From JAJYZP01 sp049964535 (GTDB taxonomy: Bacteria; Actinomycetota; Acidimicrobiia; Acidimicrobiales; Acidimicrobiaceae): a stretch of 21,369 bases of DNA. A model generated the notes under the pieces. It worked only from the letters and a program-made list of their open reading frames with translations. It was not told the origin of the DNA and made no database searches. The stretch's first letter is position 1. The number at the start of each line of letters is the position of its first letter. The position numbers and the translations under genes were made by a program. Location of the stretch: the NCBI GenBank assembly GCA_049964535.1, contig JBMFXG010000020.1, forward strand, positions 1 to 21,369. The letters run 5' to 3'. Below, piece after piece: positions 14,565-21,369 of this stretch.

Positions 14565-15715
14565 CGGTAGGAGTGGACGAAAGAGATTCGATGCCAGTCT
14601 TTCAGATCCCGATCTATCCATTCGAACGACTTCGACAAGTACGGTCGATAGCGACCGCCTTTCACGAGGAGGTCGTAGATCTCTCGATTGGGACTCCTGT
14701 GGACGCGCCGTCTCCAGAGGTGCTTGAGATCCTTGGTGCTTCTGGTCGTGAGCGTGGATATCCTCCGTCGCCCGGTTCGGACGAGCTACGAAGTGCAATC
14801 GCCCACTGGCTGAAGCGAAGTTTCGGAGCCGACTGTGATCGTGACGACGTTACGGTTACAATCGGATCGAAAGAGTTCATCACGTCGCTACCCGGCTACC
14901 TTCGACTTCTTCGACCAGAGCGAAATGTTGTTCTCTATCCAGAGATCTCGTATCCTTCGTATGCCATGGGTGCCCTGCTCCATCAGTGCGAGGCGTATCC
15001 GGTCCGAGTGGGTAGTGGAGGTGAACTGCTACTTGATTCAGTTCCAACCGAGATCGCTCAGCGCTCGCTCGTGCTGTGGGTGAATGCTCCGTCGAATCCG
15101 ACTGGACAGTGCACAGATCTCACCGACGCTTTGGACTGGGCACAACGGAACGGAGCGGTTCTCGCCTCGGATGAGTGCTACAGCGATTTCATCTGGGATG
15201 GGGCGCGATACTCAGTCTTGCAACTTGCGCAGGAGGGTGTACTCGCCGTGCACTCGCTCTCAAAGCGATCTAATCTTGCCGGCCTGCGACTCGGTTCGGT
15301 GTCGGGAGACCCCGAACTGGTTCGCCAATTGAGCGACTTGCGCAGGCATGCAGGCATGATGGTGCCGGGGCCGATTCAAAGTGCCGGTGTTTGGGCTTAT
15401 TCGCATGATGAACTCGTGGAGGATCAACGGAGACGGTATCGAGAGCGTCTTGTGCTGCTGCGGGACGCTCTGGTCAAGGTGGGGTTTGCGGTTCAACTCC
15501 CCCAAGGTGGCTTCTATCTCTGGTTTCGAGGTCCGGAGGGCAGGTTTAGAGATGGATTCGAAGTTGCAGAGTTTTTAGCTCGTCATGGGGGCATCGTTGG
15601 TTCTCCGGGTGAGTTCTATGGTTCCTCTGTGAGCGACTACCTACGACTTGCTGTGGTGACTACGACCGATGTCATCTCTCGAATCGTTGAGCGACTGAGC
15701 GCTGTCAGCCTGTAA
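14561..15715 (+). CDS. dapC: N-succinyldiaminopimelate aminotransferase
   Basis: Class I/II PLP aminotransferase (384 aa) expected to convert N-succinyl-2-amino-6-ketopimelate to N-succinyl-LL-DAP with glutamate as amino donor. The aminotransferase signature is clear: NAPSNPTG at 175-182, DECYSDF at 204-210 and the Schiff-base Lys235 in HSLSKRSNLAGLRLG. The N-terminal FERLRQ followed by VVDLSIGTPVDAPSPEV is characteristic of actinobacterial DapC. Aminotransferase subfamilies are hard to separate, but lying between dapF and dapD/dapE makes the DapC role strong. The GTG start overlaps the hflX stop by 4 bases; ATG 14591 is an alternative start. Followed 12 nt later by dapD. Confidence 0.88.
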   Translation: MTVGVDERDSMPVFQIPIYPFERLRQVRSIATAFHEEVVDLSIGTPVDAPSPEVLEILGASGRERGYPPSPGSDELRSAIAHWLKRSFGADCDRDDVTVTIGSKEFITSLPGYLRLLRPERNVVLYPEISYPSYAMGALLHQCEAYPVRVGSGGELLLDSVPTEIAQRSLVLWVNAPSNPTGQCTDLTDALDWAQRNGAVLASDECYSDFIWDGARYSVLQLAQEGVLAVHSLSKRSNLAGLRLGSVSGDPELVRQLSDLRRHAGMMVPGPIQSAGVWAYSHDELVEDQRRRYRERLVLLRDALVKVGFAVQLPQGGFYLWFRGPEGRFRDGFEVAEFLARHGGIVGSPGEFYGSSVSDYLRLAVVTTTDVISRIVERLSAVSL

Positions 15716-15727
15716 GTTAGCAGGGCT

Positions 15728-16558
15728 ATGGACATAGAATCTCTCAACCGTGACATCGTTTCGCTCTGGGAGCGACGTGACAGCCTGACCGAGCGCGATG
15801 CCGCAGCTCGGGATCGAGTCTTCGACGCTCTTGAGCTGCTTGATCAAGGTACTCTTCGAGTAGCGGAAGTAGCGGAAGACGGTGAGGTCGTCGTACATGC
15901 GTGGTTGAAGCAGGCGATTCTTTTAGCTTTTCGACTTCGAGGAATGACGATTTCAGAGATCGGTCCATTTGTGTATCGAGATCGTTTACCGCTCAAGCGA
16001 TCCTACGGAAGCTCTGGAGTTCGTGTTGTGCCCGGTGCGTCAGCACGATTCGGTTCCTACCTCGGCCGGGGCGTAACCCTTATGCCCTCATACGTAAATA
16101 TCGGCGCTTATATCGGCGACAACACGATGGTGGATACCTGGGCAACGGTTGGTTCGTGCGCTCAGATAGGGAGAAACGTCCATCTCTCTGGCGGTGTCGG
16201 GATTGGTGGCGTGCTAGAGCCACCGCAGGCATCCCCAGTCATCATTGAGGACGATGCCTTTATTGGATCTCGGGCAATGGTGACCGAAGGTGCTCGTGTT
16301 GGGGTCGGTGCCGTGGTCGGCGCAGGAGTCATTCTCAATCCATCGATCCCGGTCATCGACACTGAAACCGGAGAGGAGCTCGGCCGGGGAATAATACCTC
16401 CATGGAGCGTTGCCGTGAGCGGAACGCGCATGAAGAGTTTTCCCGGTGGGACTTTTGGTCTAGGATGCGTGCTCGTCATCAAGCGCCTTGTTGAAGGGGA
16501 GCGTCACTCCAAGACCGTACTGAATGAGATCTTACGTGATCACGGTGCGGCGCTATGA
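15728..16558 (+). CDS. dapD: Tetrahydrodipicolinate N-succinyltransferase (E. coli-type)
   Basis: Transfers succinyl from succinyl-CoA to tetrahydrodipicolinate, opening the succinylase route to DAP. Residues 1-85 form the helical N-terminal domain (TLRVAEVAEDGEVVVHAWLK). From about 95 a left-handed beta-helix of hexapeptide repeats follows: LMPSYVNIGAYIGDNTMVD, TWATVGSCAQIG, NVHLSGGVGIGGVLEP, then the C-terminal SGTRMKSFPGG region. At 276 aa and with these blocks it resembles the enterobacterial enzyme rather than the longer, distinct DapD of mycobacteria, which is unusual in this context. AGCAGGG lies just before the ATG. Its stop overlaps the dapE start (ATGA). Confidence 0.93.
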   Translation: MDIESLNRDIVSLWERRDSLTERDAAARDRVFDALELLDQGTLRVAEVAEDGEVVVHAWLKQAILLAFRLRGMTISEIGPFVYRDRLPLKRSYGSSGVRVVPGASARFGSYLGRGVTLMPSYVNIGAYIGDNTMVDTWATVGSCAQIGRNVHLSGGVGIGGVLEPPQASPVIIEDDAFIGSRAMVTEGARVGVGAVVGAGVILNPSIPVIDTETGEELGRGIIPPWSVAVSGTRMKSFPGGTFGLGCVLVIKRLVEGERHSKTVLNEILRDHGAAL

Positions 16559-17655
16559 ACCATGATGTCGACAGCGTCCGGTATGCCCGCCTAGTTGAGG
16601 ACTGTCGTCGACTCGTGGAGATACCTTCGGTTTCTGGTGATGAATCTGCGATAGCAGATTTCGTCGAAGCTCGTCTTCAGGAGGCAGGTATCGATGGAGA
16701 GATACGACGAATAGGTGACAATGTCGTCCTTCATCGCCGTGGTAATCGTGGACAACTTACGGTTGTCGCCGGTCATCTCGATACGGTTCCGCTCTTTGGA
16801 GCAGATGTTGGTCTCGTGACTACCGAGGATCGCGTCTATGGACTCGGCGCTACGGATATGAAGGCTGGGCTAGCGGTCATGCTATCGCTCGCGGAGCTCG
16901 ACGAGTTAGATGGTGATCTCTCGCTGATCTTCTACGTCTGTGAGGAAGTTGACCTCTCTCGTAACGGGCTTCGTGTGGTAATGAACGAGATGCCTGAGCT
17001 TCGGGAGGCCGATGCTGCAATTTTAATGGAGCCGACTTCGAACTATCTTGAGGCCGGTTGTCAGGGAACGCTCCGCGTGAGGGTCGAGCTTGGAGGGACC
17101 CGGGCTCATAGTGCCCGACCATGGATGGGAAGAAACGCGATTGAACGCTTACATGCACTTCTTACCGCTGTCTCCACCTTTGAGCGACGTGAGCCCGTGA
17201 TCGATGGCGTGCAATACCGAGAGTCACTATCCGCTGTCCGCGTCGACGGTGGCGTGGCAAACAATGTGATTCCCAATACTGCGCAGCTTTGGTTGAACTA
17301 TCGGTTTGCTCCTGACCTAACTCAGGAGCAGGCCTGCGAGCGACTCGAGCAGTACCTGCGGGACCATGGAGCCCTTGAGCAGGCTGACAGTGTCGTCGCC
17401 GAGGATGTCGCCGGGGGCGCTCTTCCGGGACTTAGTTCGCCGGTTCTAGCAGCGTTACGTGAGTTGTCGATCGAGGTAAGGGCGAAGCTTGGCTGGACCG
17501 ATGTTTCCTACTTTGCGGCCCAGGGTATCCCGGCTGCAAACTTTGGACCGGGGGATCCTTTGCTTGCACACTCGGCTGGCGAGTGGGTGTCGACAGCGGA
17601 GATGTACAGTGCCTACGCGACCCTAGCGAAGCTCTTAGTAGCTTCGGAGGAGTGA
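16555..17655 (+). CDS. dapE: Succinyl-diaminopimelate desuccinylase
   Basis: Di-zinc M20-family hydrolase removing succinate from N-succinyl-LL-DAP; its product is the substrate of DapF encoded three genes upstream. Metal and catalytic residues are all present in 366 aa: H74 and D76 (GHLDTVP), D101 (GATDMKAG), the pair E130/E131 (CEEVD), E159 (LMEPTSN) and H339 (LLAHSAGEW). The lid/dimerisation domain spans about 170-290 (GTRAHSARPW, GGVANNVIPNTA). The start overlaps the dapD stop by 4 bases. The 3' end overlaps the convergent lexA by 21 bases (17635-17655). Other M20 peptidases are similar, but the operon makes DapE firm. Confidence 0.92.
   Translation: MNHDVDSVRYARLVEDCRRLVEIPSVSGDESAIADFVEARLQEAGIDGEIRRIGDNVVLHRRGNRGQLTVVAGHLDTVPLFGADVGLVTTEDRVYGLGATDMKAGLAVMLSLAELDELDGDLSLIFYVCEEVDLSRNGLRVVMNEMPELREADAAILMEPTSNYLEAGCQGTLRVRVELGGTRAHSARPWMGRNAIERLHALLTAVSTFERREPVIDGVQYRESLSAVRVDGGVANNVIPNTAQLWLNYRFAPDLTQEQACERLEQYLRDHGALEQADSVVAEDVAGGALPGLSSPVLAALRELSIEVRAKLGWTDVSYFAAQGIPAANFGPGDPLLAHSAGEWVSTAEMYSAYATLAKLLVASEE
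17627..17646. repeat. Hairpin across the dapE/lexA 3' overlap
   Basis: Perfect 7-bp inverted repeat CGAAGCT / AGCTTCG with a 6-nt loop containing the lexA stop codon. It lies where two convergent genes end and could form in either transcript. No T-run follows on either strand, so a bidirectional terminator is only a guess. Confidence 0.45.
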
Positions 17656-18297
17656 GACAACCCGACCGACAATTGCATCATTTGTGCTTTCGAATCGAAT
17701 GGGCTCTGCATATCTCGCGTTACCACTGTTTCGTGCTTCAAGGTATGGACCCTCCGGTGTAGATCGATAGACCTTGACCGTACCTTCAGTGCCGTCGTTG
17801 ATACGAGCAACTACGATCTCTCCGTCGATGGCAGTATTGCGTTCCTCTACTACGAGGAGGTCTCCTTCGAAGATGCCGACGTCTATCATCGAGTCGCCAC
17901 GAACCGTGAGCATGAAAAATGGCCCTCGCCCTGTGGCAAGTCGCGTTGGGAGCGCAATCGTCTCTTGGTCAAGACGGTCCTCGGCGAGAGTACCGAATCC
18001 GGCAGCTACATCACCGAGAAGTGGTACCTCAATGGTTTGGTCGGTGTAGTTGACATTTCTGTCTCGACGGCCGCTGTTGGAACGGTCGTCGGTAAAGCGG
18101 AGGGTTCTCGGTTTCGCCGCTGCTCGGGTGATTAGTCCAGCTCGAATGAGTTCATTGATGTGGTACTGAACGCTTGCGGGCGATGCAAGTTGGACTGCAG
18201 AAGCGATCTCCCGTACGGACGGTGCATAGCCGTTGAGTTGTTGCTGGCTCAAGATGAAGTCCAGAATCTCCTGTCGCTTTTGTGTTACGTCTTTCAC
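17635..18297 (-). CDS. lexA: SOS response repressor LexA
   Basis: Represses DNA-damage genes and self-cleaves when RecA filaments form. From GTG 18297 the protein is 220 aa. The N-terminal winged helix (about 5-68) includes YAPSVREIASAVQLASPASVQYHI. The hinge leads to the cleavage site Ala99-Gly100 in GDVAAGFG. The protease dyad is Ser136 (GDSMIDVGIFEGD) and Lys175 (EGTVKVY). AAAGGAGAG 5 nt before the GTG fixes this start, although the frame is open to 18453 across the operators. Two identical operators upstream imply autoregulation. It ends inside the 3' end of dapE. Confidence 0.96.
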   Translation of the reverse strand: MKDVTQKRQEILDFILSQQQLNGYAPSVREIASAVQLASPASVQYHINELIRAGLITRAAAKPRTLRFTDDRSNSGRRDRNVNYTDQTIEVPLLGDVAAGFGTLAEDRLDQETIALPTRLATGRGPFFMLTVRGDSMIDVGIFEGDLLVVEERNTAIDGEIVVARINDGTEGTVKVYRSTPEGPYLEARNSGNARYAEPIRFESTNDAIVGRVVSLLRSY

Positions 18298-18302
18298 GGG
18301 TT

Positions 18303-18311
18303 CTCTCCTTT
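18303..18311 (-). promoter_or_regulatory. Strong ribosome binding site of lexA
   Basis: AAAGGAGAG on the minus strand, 5-nt spacer to GTG 18297. It decides the start against upstream in-frame codons that would read through the operators. Confidence 0.85.
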
Positions 18312-18348
18312 GTTGATGAAATCCTAATCTTTTTTTCCTCAAGATGTG

Positions 18349-18360
18349 GAACATATGTTC
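18349..18360. promoter_or_regulatory. LexA operator (SOS box) 1
   Basis: Perfect palindrome GAACATATGTTC with flanking G on both sides. It fits the CGAACrnryGTTyG type of SOS box known from mycobacteria and Bacillus. It lies 52 bases upstream of lexA and before the divergent LysM gene. Confidence 0.9.
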
Positions 18361-18369
18361 GAAACCTGT

Positions 18370-18375
18370 CATACT
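18370..18375 (+). promoter_or_regulatory. Candidate -10 element (CATACT) for the LysM gene
   Basis: CATACT (5 of 6 matching TATACT) lies between the two operators and 6 bases before ATG 18382. This would place the transcription start at or next to the ATG, giving a leaderless mRNA, with operator 2 covering the initiation site and operator 1 the upstream promoter region. Confidence 0.35.
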
Positions 18376-18387
18376 GAACATATGTTC
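18376..18387. promoter_or_regulatory. LexA operator (SOS box) 2
   Basis: Second perfect copy of GAACATATGTTC, 27 bases from the first. The candidate ATG of the LysM gene (18382-18384) is part of this palindrome. Confidence 0.9.
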
Positions 18388-18828
18388 GTAAAAAATGCAC
18401 GAAGAACTAGTAGGGAGAGCCGCACCGATGGCGCGGGGCGTGCTGTCCGTCATGGTATTGATGGTGAGTTCGATCTATCAAGTGCAAGTGATCTTGTTCG
18501 TCGTGAGTCAGTGCCCAACTCGTTCGTCAGGCGACAACGCATCGGTATCGATGTGATCCGGTGGAGTCTTACACGTGTCGCCCTCGTCGGCGTTGCGATC
18601 TTGATCGTGTTCGGGATTATGGCCAAATTAGATGCGCAGACTTCTGGTTCGATACCAACCGCTCAACACACGTACATCGTCAAGCCCGGTGATACCGTCT
18701 TCTCTATTGCACAGAGATTTGATCACGGTGGAAACATCGAAACGTACGAGTATCGAATCTTACAGTCGCTCGGTGGGGCTACCACGATCTATCCCGGTGA
18801 GGAGATCTCATTACCTAGCCTCTCGTAG
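18382..18828 (+). CDS. SOS-regulated membrane-anchored LysM protein (cell-division suppressor type)
   Basis: Predicted bitopic protein: an Arg-rich cytoplasmic N-terminus, one membrane segment (TRVALVGVAILIVFGIMAKL) and an extracytoplasmic LysM domain (YIVKPGDTVFSIAQRF, IYPGEEISLPSLS) that binds peptidoglycan. Position and layout match Rv2719c (ChiZ) of M. tuberculosis, and functionally YneA of Bacillus and DivS of Corynebacterium, SOS-induced proteins that halt division. Divergence from lexA across two operators supports SOS control. The start is uncertain: in-frame codons are GTG 18346, ATG 18355, ATG 18382 and GTG 18511, none with a good ribosome binding site. I chose 18382 because a -10-like element 6 bases upstream suggests a leaderless start. 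From 18511 it would be only 106 aa but keep all domains. nrdR follows, as in mycobacteria. Confidence 0.8.
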   Translation: MFVKNARRTSRESRTDGAGRAVRHGIDGEFDLSSASDLVRRESVPNSFVRRQRIGIDVIRWSLTRVALVGVAILIVFGIMAKLDAQTSGSIPTAQHTYIVKPGDTVFSIAQRFDHGGNIETYEYRILQSLGGATTIYPGEEISLPSLS

Positions 18829-18911
18829 GAGACCACGGTCAAGGGATCGAGTGGGAGCATAGACTAAGGTATCTGCTCTTATCGTGAGGGCATTGAGTCG
18901 AAAGATGGACC

Positions 18912-19406
18912 TTGCGCTGCCCCTACTGTTTCATCGATGACGACAAAGTTGTCGACTCACGCTCGATTGATGACGGAAGCGTCACTCGTCGTAGACGTGA
19001 GTGTCTCGGTTGTGGACGTCGTTTTACCACTTTTGAGAGAATTGATGACGTTCGACTGACTGTGATGAAGCGCAGTGGCGCTCGAGAGCCTTTCGATCGC
19101 TCGAAGGTGATTCGTGGTATTGAGGCGGCAGTCAAAAATAGACGTGTCGACGGGAAGGTTGTACACGATTTGGTGAGTGAGCTTGAGGAGTCACTCCGCA
19201 ATAGCGGCGACGAGTGCACCTCATCAGAGATCGGCGTCGCCGTGCTGGATGCCCTTCATCGTCTCGATGAGGTTGCCTATCTTCGCTTTGCTAGCGTCTA
19301 TAAGGGTTTTGAGCGCTGGTCGGACTTTGAAGAGGAGGCCTCCTTGCTGACCGGAAGGTCGCTCGACAAGTCGACAGAGATAAAGGAGCCGAAAGATCGT
19401 GAGTGA
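18912..19406 (+). CDS. nrdR: Transcriptional repressor NrdR of ribonucleotide reductase genes
   Basis: Zinc-finger/ATP-cone repressor that senses ATP/dATP and controls ribonucleotide reductase operons. The zinc ribbon has C3, C6, C31 and C34 (MRCPYC and ECLGCGRRF), followed by RFTTFERID and an ATP-cone domain (about 46-136: VMKRSGAREPFDRSKVIRGI through VAYLRFASVYKGF). At 164 aa it has a slightly long charged tail. The TTG start is fixed by the invariant MRCPYC N-terminus; the ATG at 18905 is out of frame. The gene lies 83 bases after the LysM gene; the SRPBCC gene overlaps its end by 8 bases. No nrd genes are in the window. Confidence 0.95.
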   Translation: MRCPYCFIDDDKVVDSRSIDDGSVTRRRRECLGCGRRFTTFERIDDVRLTVMKRSGAREPFDRSKVIRGIEAAVKNRRVDGKVVHDLVSELEESLRNSGDECTSSEIGVAVLDALHRLDEVAYLRFASVYKGFERWSDFEEEASLLTGRSLDKSTEIKEPKDRE

Positions 19407-19875
19407 GAAGGTGTCTTCCCAGGGGTTGTTTTGCGTTGCGGCTTCGATCGAGATCCAAGCAGCTCCAGAGATCATTTTCGAGTTTTTGGCTACTCCATCA
19501 CGACATAGTTTGTTTGATGGCTCGGGCTCGGTCCTCGGCCTTGACCAGGGTCCAAAGCGGCTCTATCTCAATGCACGCTTTGGTATGAAGATGAGGATTC
19601 TCGTTCCGTATCGGATTGAGAACCAGGTCATCGAGTTCGTGGAAGGGGAGAAGATCGCCTGGCGTCACTACGGTCGGCACGTCTGGAGCTATCAGCTTGA
19701 ACCTGTGGGCGATGGTTCGACTCGTGTTACAGAGTCCTTTGAGTGGAGCCAGGCTCGGGGTCGCTTCCTGTACGAGCTGTTGAACTACCCGAAGTCGAAC
19801 TATCAAGCGATCGTCAAGACGTTGGAGCGCCTGAAGTCGCTCTGTGAGGCTTCGACGATTCAGAATGAGGTCTGA
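19399..19875 (+). CDS. SRPBCC (START-like) family protein of unknown ligand
   Basis: A 158-aa helix-grip fold protein of the polyketide cyclase/dehydrase-like SRPBCC superfamily, which bind hydrophobic ligands in a deep pocket. Seen: the initial strand FCVAASIEIQAAPEIIFEFLATPSRHSLFDGSG typical of actinobacterial members, the middle strands EFVEGEKIAWRHYG and WSYQLEPVGDGSTRVTESFEW, and a long C-terminal helix (YPKSNYQAIVKTLERLKSLC). No signal peptide or metal motif. The GTG start lies inside the nrdR 3' end, with AAAGGAG about 11 nt upstream, so the two are probably co-transcribed. No specific function can be given. Confidence 0.8.
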   Translation: MSEKVSSQGLFCVAASIEIQAAPEIIFEFLATPSRHSLFDGSGSVLGLDQGPKRLYLNARFGMKMRILVPYRIENQVIEFVEGEKIAWRHYGRHVWSYQLEPVGDGSTRVTESFEWSQARGRFLYELLNYPKSNYQAIVKTLERLKSLCEASTIQNEV

Positions 19876-19964
19876 GGGGTAGGTTTCGGTCGTAACGAGA
19901 TGATGATCTTTGGGTTGCATCTCAGCGTGATCGACAGGCGAGCGATGGATCGACCTTGTCTCTC

Positions 19965-20780
19965 TTAGTCGCTCGGAGTTACCGTCTGGTAGTCGGCGAG
20001 TGCCGCTCTGAGGAGTTCTTGAAGAGGCTCGAACAGGGTCGTGTTGGTGGCGATGGTCATCTCCGTAGTCGGTTGGTCCGTCTCGAGAGAGCCGACCTTT
20101 CCTCCGGCCTCCTGGACGATTAGCCGTCCGCCCTCGTAGTCCCAGGGCTTAAGTCCAGCCTCATAGTATGCATCTACCTGTCCGCCTGCAACTGCGACGA
20201 GGTCGAGGGAGGCGGCTCCGGTTCGGCGAACGTCTCGGACCTGAGCGATCACGGTTGAAAGTGCAAGGGCTTGTGCTCTGCGTTTGGCTGGTTGATAGGA
20301 GAACCCGGTTGCTACGAGAGCCTGGTCTAGCTCTTTGGTGGAGCGAAGTCGAAGCTCGCTCCCATTGCGGTGAGCTCCTTTGCCTCTTTTGGCTGTGAAG
20401 AGCACTTCGTGCGGCAGATCCAAGACGACCGAGCAGAGGTTCTCCGACCCCTCCTTCGCCGCTATCGATACCGCATACGCCGGGAAGCCGTATACGAAGT
20501 TCGTTGTTCCGTCGATGGGGTCTACGATCCAAGTCGTATCTCCTCCGGCGTACTCTCCGGACTCTTCGCCAATGAAGCCGTCGCCCGGTCGGTACGAGGA
20601 TATCGTTTGGCGGATGCGTTCTTCACAGGCTCTGTCAAGAGCGGTAACCATGTCGGTGGTGGAAGACTTAGTCTCAATGGTTCGAGCGAGTTCCCCACGA
20701 TAGTCCTTGATGAGTTGTAGCGCATCGAGCGCTGCTTGGGTTGCAATGTCAAGGAGTTCGTTGGAGTTCATGTCAGTCAA
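19965..20780 (-). CDS. suhB: Inositol monophosphatase family protein
   Basis: Mg2+-dependent phosphatase of the FIG superfamily. Metal-binding motifs are complete: GEESGE at 71-76, WIVDPIDGTTNF at 84-95 (D87, D90) and KPWDYEGG at 211-218 (D214). 271 aa is normal for inositol-1-phosphatase/SuhB proteins, which in actinobacteria make free inositol or act on related sugar phosphates; histidinol-phosphate phosphatases of the same family cannot be excluded. The frame begins at TTG 20780, but ATG 20771 (268 aa) may be the true start since TAGCTT, a TAnnnT -10 element, lies 7 bases before it, suggesting a leaderless mRNA. It diverges from the threonine aldolase gene and converges on the SRPBCC gene with an 89-base gap that shows no clear terminator. 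Confidence 0.92.
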   Translation of the reverse strand: MTDMNSNELLDIATQAALDALQLIKDYRGELARTIETKSSTTDMVTALDRACEERIRQTISSYRPGDGFIGEESGEYAGGDTTWIVDPIDGTTNFVYGFPAYAVSIAAKEGSENLCSVVLDLPHEVLFTAKRGKGAHRNGSELRLRSTKELDQALVATGFSYQPAKRRAQALALSTVIAQVRDVRRTGAASLDLVAVAGGQVDAYYEAGLKPWDYEGGRLIVQEAGGKVGSLETDQPTTEMTIATNTTLFEPLQELLRAALADYQTVTPSD

Positions 20781-20831
20781 GCTATACGTTGACGCGTGGG
20801 GAGCACTCGTACCTCCGATTACCGTAGAGTC

Positions 20832-21369
20832 ATGGGATCTGTGCTTGGTACGAGAATGTCATCTGCGGGAGAGAATCTTGGGGCGTTAGACCTGAGATCA
20901 GATACGGTCACGCGACCAACGGCAGAGATGCGTCGTGCGATGTACGAAGCTGAAGTGGGTGACGACCGTTACGGCGAAGATCCAACGGTGAGAGAGCTAC
21001 AGGAACTCTACGCATCGATTGTCGGAAAAGAGGCTGCCCTCTTTGTTCCCTCCGGAACTATGGCAAACCAGATAGCGCTACGGACCTGGACCTCACCGGG
21101 AGACGTCGTGATTGCCGGTAAGAATCAACACGTGCTCCAGTACGAACGAAGTGGCTCGGCAGTTAACTCGTCAGTGCAGATTCACTCGGTGAGCGACGAA
21201 CGGGGCGTTCTGAACCCTTCTGAGGTGGAGCGTGAGATGACGCTGCTTGAGTATCTCGGCCACTCGCTGGCTCTCGTGTCGGTTGAGAATACTCATATGC
21301 CATCTGGTGGGCGTCCTTGGGAGCTCGATGAACTCAAGGATTTGAGGGCGGTGACGGGTGATACTCCGC
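20832..21369 (+). CDS. ltaE: Low-specificity threonine aldolase (beta-eliminating lyase family), 3' end outside window
   Basis: PLP fold-type I enzyme, expected to cleave threonine/allo-threonine to glycine and acetaldehyde. The first 179 codons are present and open to the window end. The diagnostic N-terminus LDLRSDTVTRPTAEMRRAM is followed by VGDDRYGEDPTVRELQE and the PLP-phosphate-binding LFVPSGTMANQIAL; the ENTHMPSGGRPW block is seen near the cut. The PLP lysine lies downstream of the window. I used ATG 20832; ATG 20856 in the same frame also precedes all conserved residues, and GTG 20841 is possible. Only about 50 bases separate it from divergent suhB, so the promoters must be back to back. 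Confidence 0.88.
   Translation, partial: MGSVLGTRMSSAGENLGALDLRSDTVTRPTAEMRRAMYEAEVGDDRYGEDPTVRELQELYASIVGKEAALFVPSGTMANQIALRTWTSPGDVVIAGKNQHVLQYERSGSAVNSSVQIHSVSDERGVLNPSEVEREMTLLEYLGHSLALVSVENTHMPSGGRPWELDELKDLRAVTGDTP

Noticed and set aside
17774..18049. 91-codon plus-strand frame inside lexA
   Set aside because: Antisense shadow of a firmly identified gene.
18346..18381. LysM gene starting at GTG 18346 or ATG 18355
   Set aside because: This would translate through operator 1 and the -10-like element, with no ribosome binding site.
1..21369. Defence system, phage or novel multi-gene cassette
   Set aside because: Apart from the two IS-type regions, all sizeable genes belong to core metabolism or regulation; no nuclease, toxin, reverse transcriptase or CRISPR-like repeats were seen.

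Overview
The window reads as a chromosomal segment of an actinobacterium of moderate GC content. My best inference is the acidophilic Acidimicrobiia (a Ferrimicrobium-like organism). The gene order lexA / divergent LysM gene / nrdR, lying close to miaA-dapF-hflX, is the order I know from mycobacteria (Rv2718c to Rv2727c). GTG and TTG starts are common, and several genes look leaderless. The species was not established from any search.

Layout. 1-1900: the Fe-S carrier ATPase gene mrp (minus strand, cut by the window edge) and, divergently, the A-type Fe-S carrier gene erpA. 2072-4149: a minus-strand glnA-glnR operon (glutamine synthetase plus an orphan OmpR-type nitrogen regulator) closed by an intrinsic terminator. 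4168-4636: a long intergenic stretch with inverted repeats, leading to nadE (glutamine-dependent NAD synthetase). 6748-9770: an accessory island with an apparently intact 1.8-kb IS1634-type element, a decayed IS21-type istA/istB remnant (frameshifted, Walker A damaged) and an unusual pair of interlocking inverted repeats. 9827-11386: an aldehyde dehydrogenase gene on the minus strand.

11493-17655: six tightly packed plus-strand genes, miaA-dapF-hflX-dapC-dapD-dapE, mostly with ATGA/GTGA-type overlaps. Four of them make up the succinylase branch to diaminopimelate/lysine, so this operon joins tRNA modification and a ribosome-associated GTPase to cell-wall precursor synthesis. dapE runs tail-to-tail into lexA with a 21-nt overlap.

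17635-19875: the SOS locus. lexA and a LysM membrane protein gene diverge from a region with two identical LexA operators (12-bp palindromes); nrdR and an SRPBCC protein gene follow the LysM gene. 19965-21369: suhB (minus) and, divergently, the start of a threonine aldolase gene cut by the window end.

Most of the window is core metabolism. The points most worth a second look are: the SOS intergenic region, where the LysM start seems to sit inside an operator and a 42-codon hydrophobic ORF with a good ribosome binding site is nested out of frame; a DapF lacking the first catalytic cysteine; the extended dap operon with a proteobacterial-type DapD; the GlnR-like regulator with no phosphoacceptor aspartate; and the interlocking inverted repeats beside the IS21 remnant. 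I found no CRISPR array, tRNA, rRNA or clear defence system.
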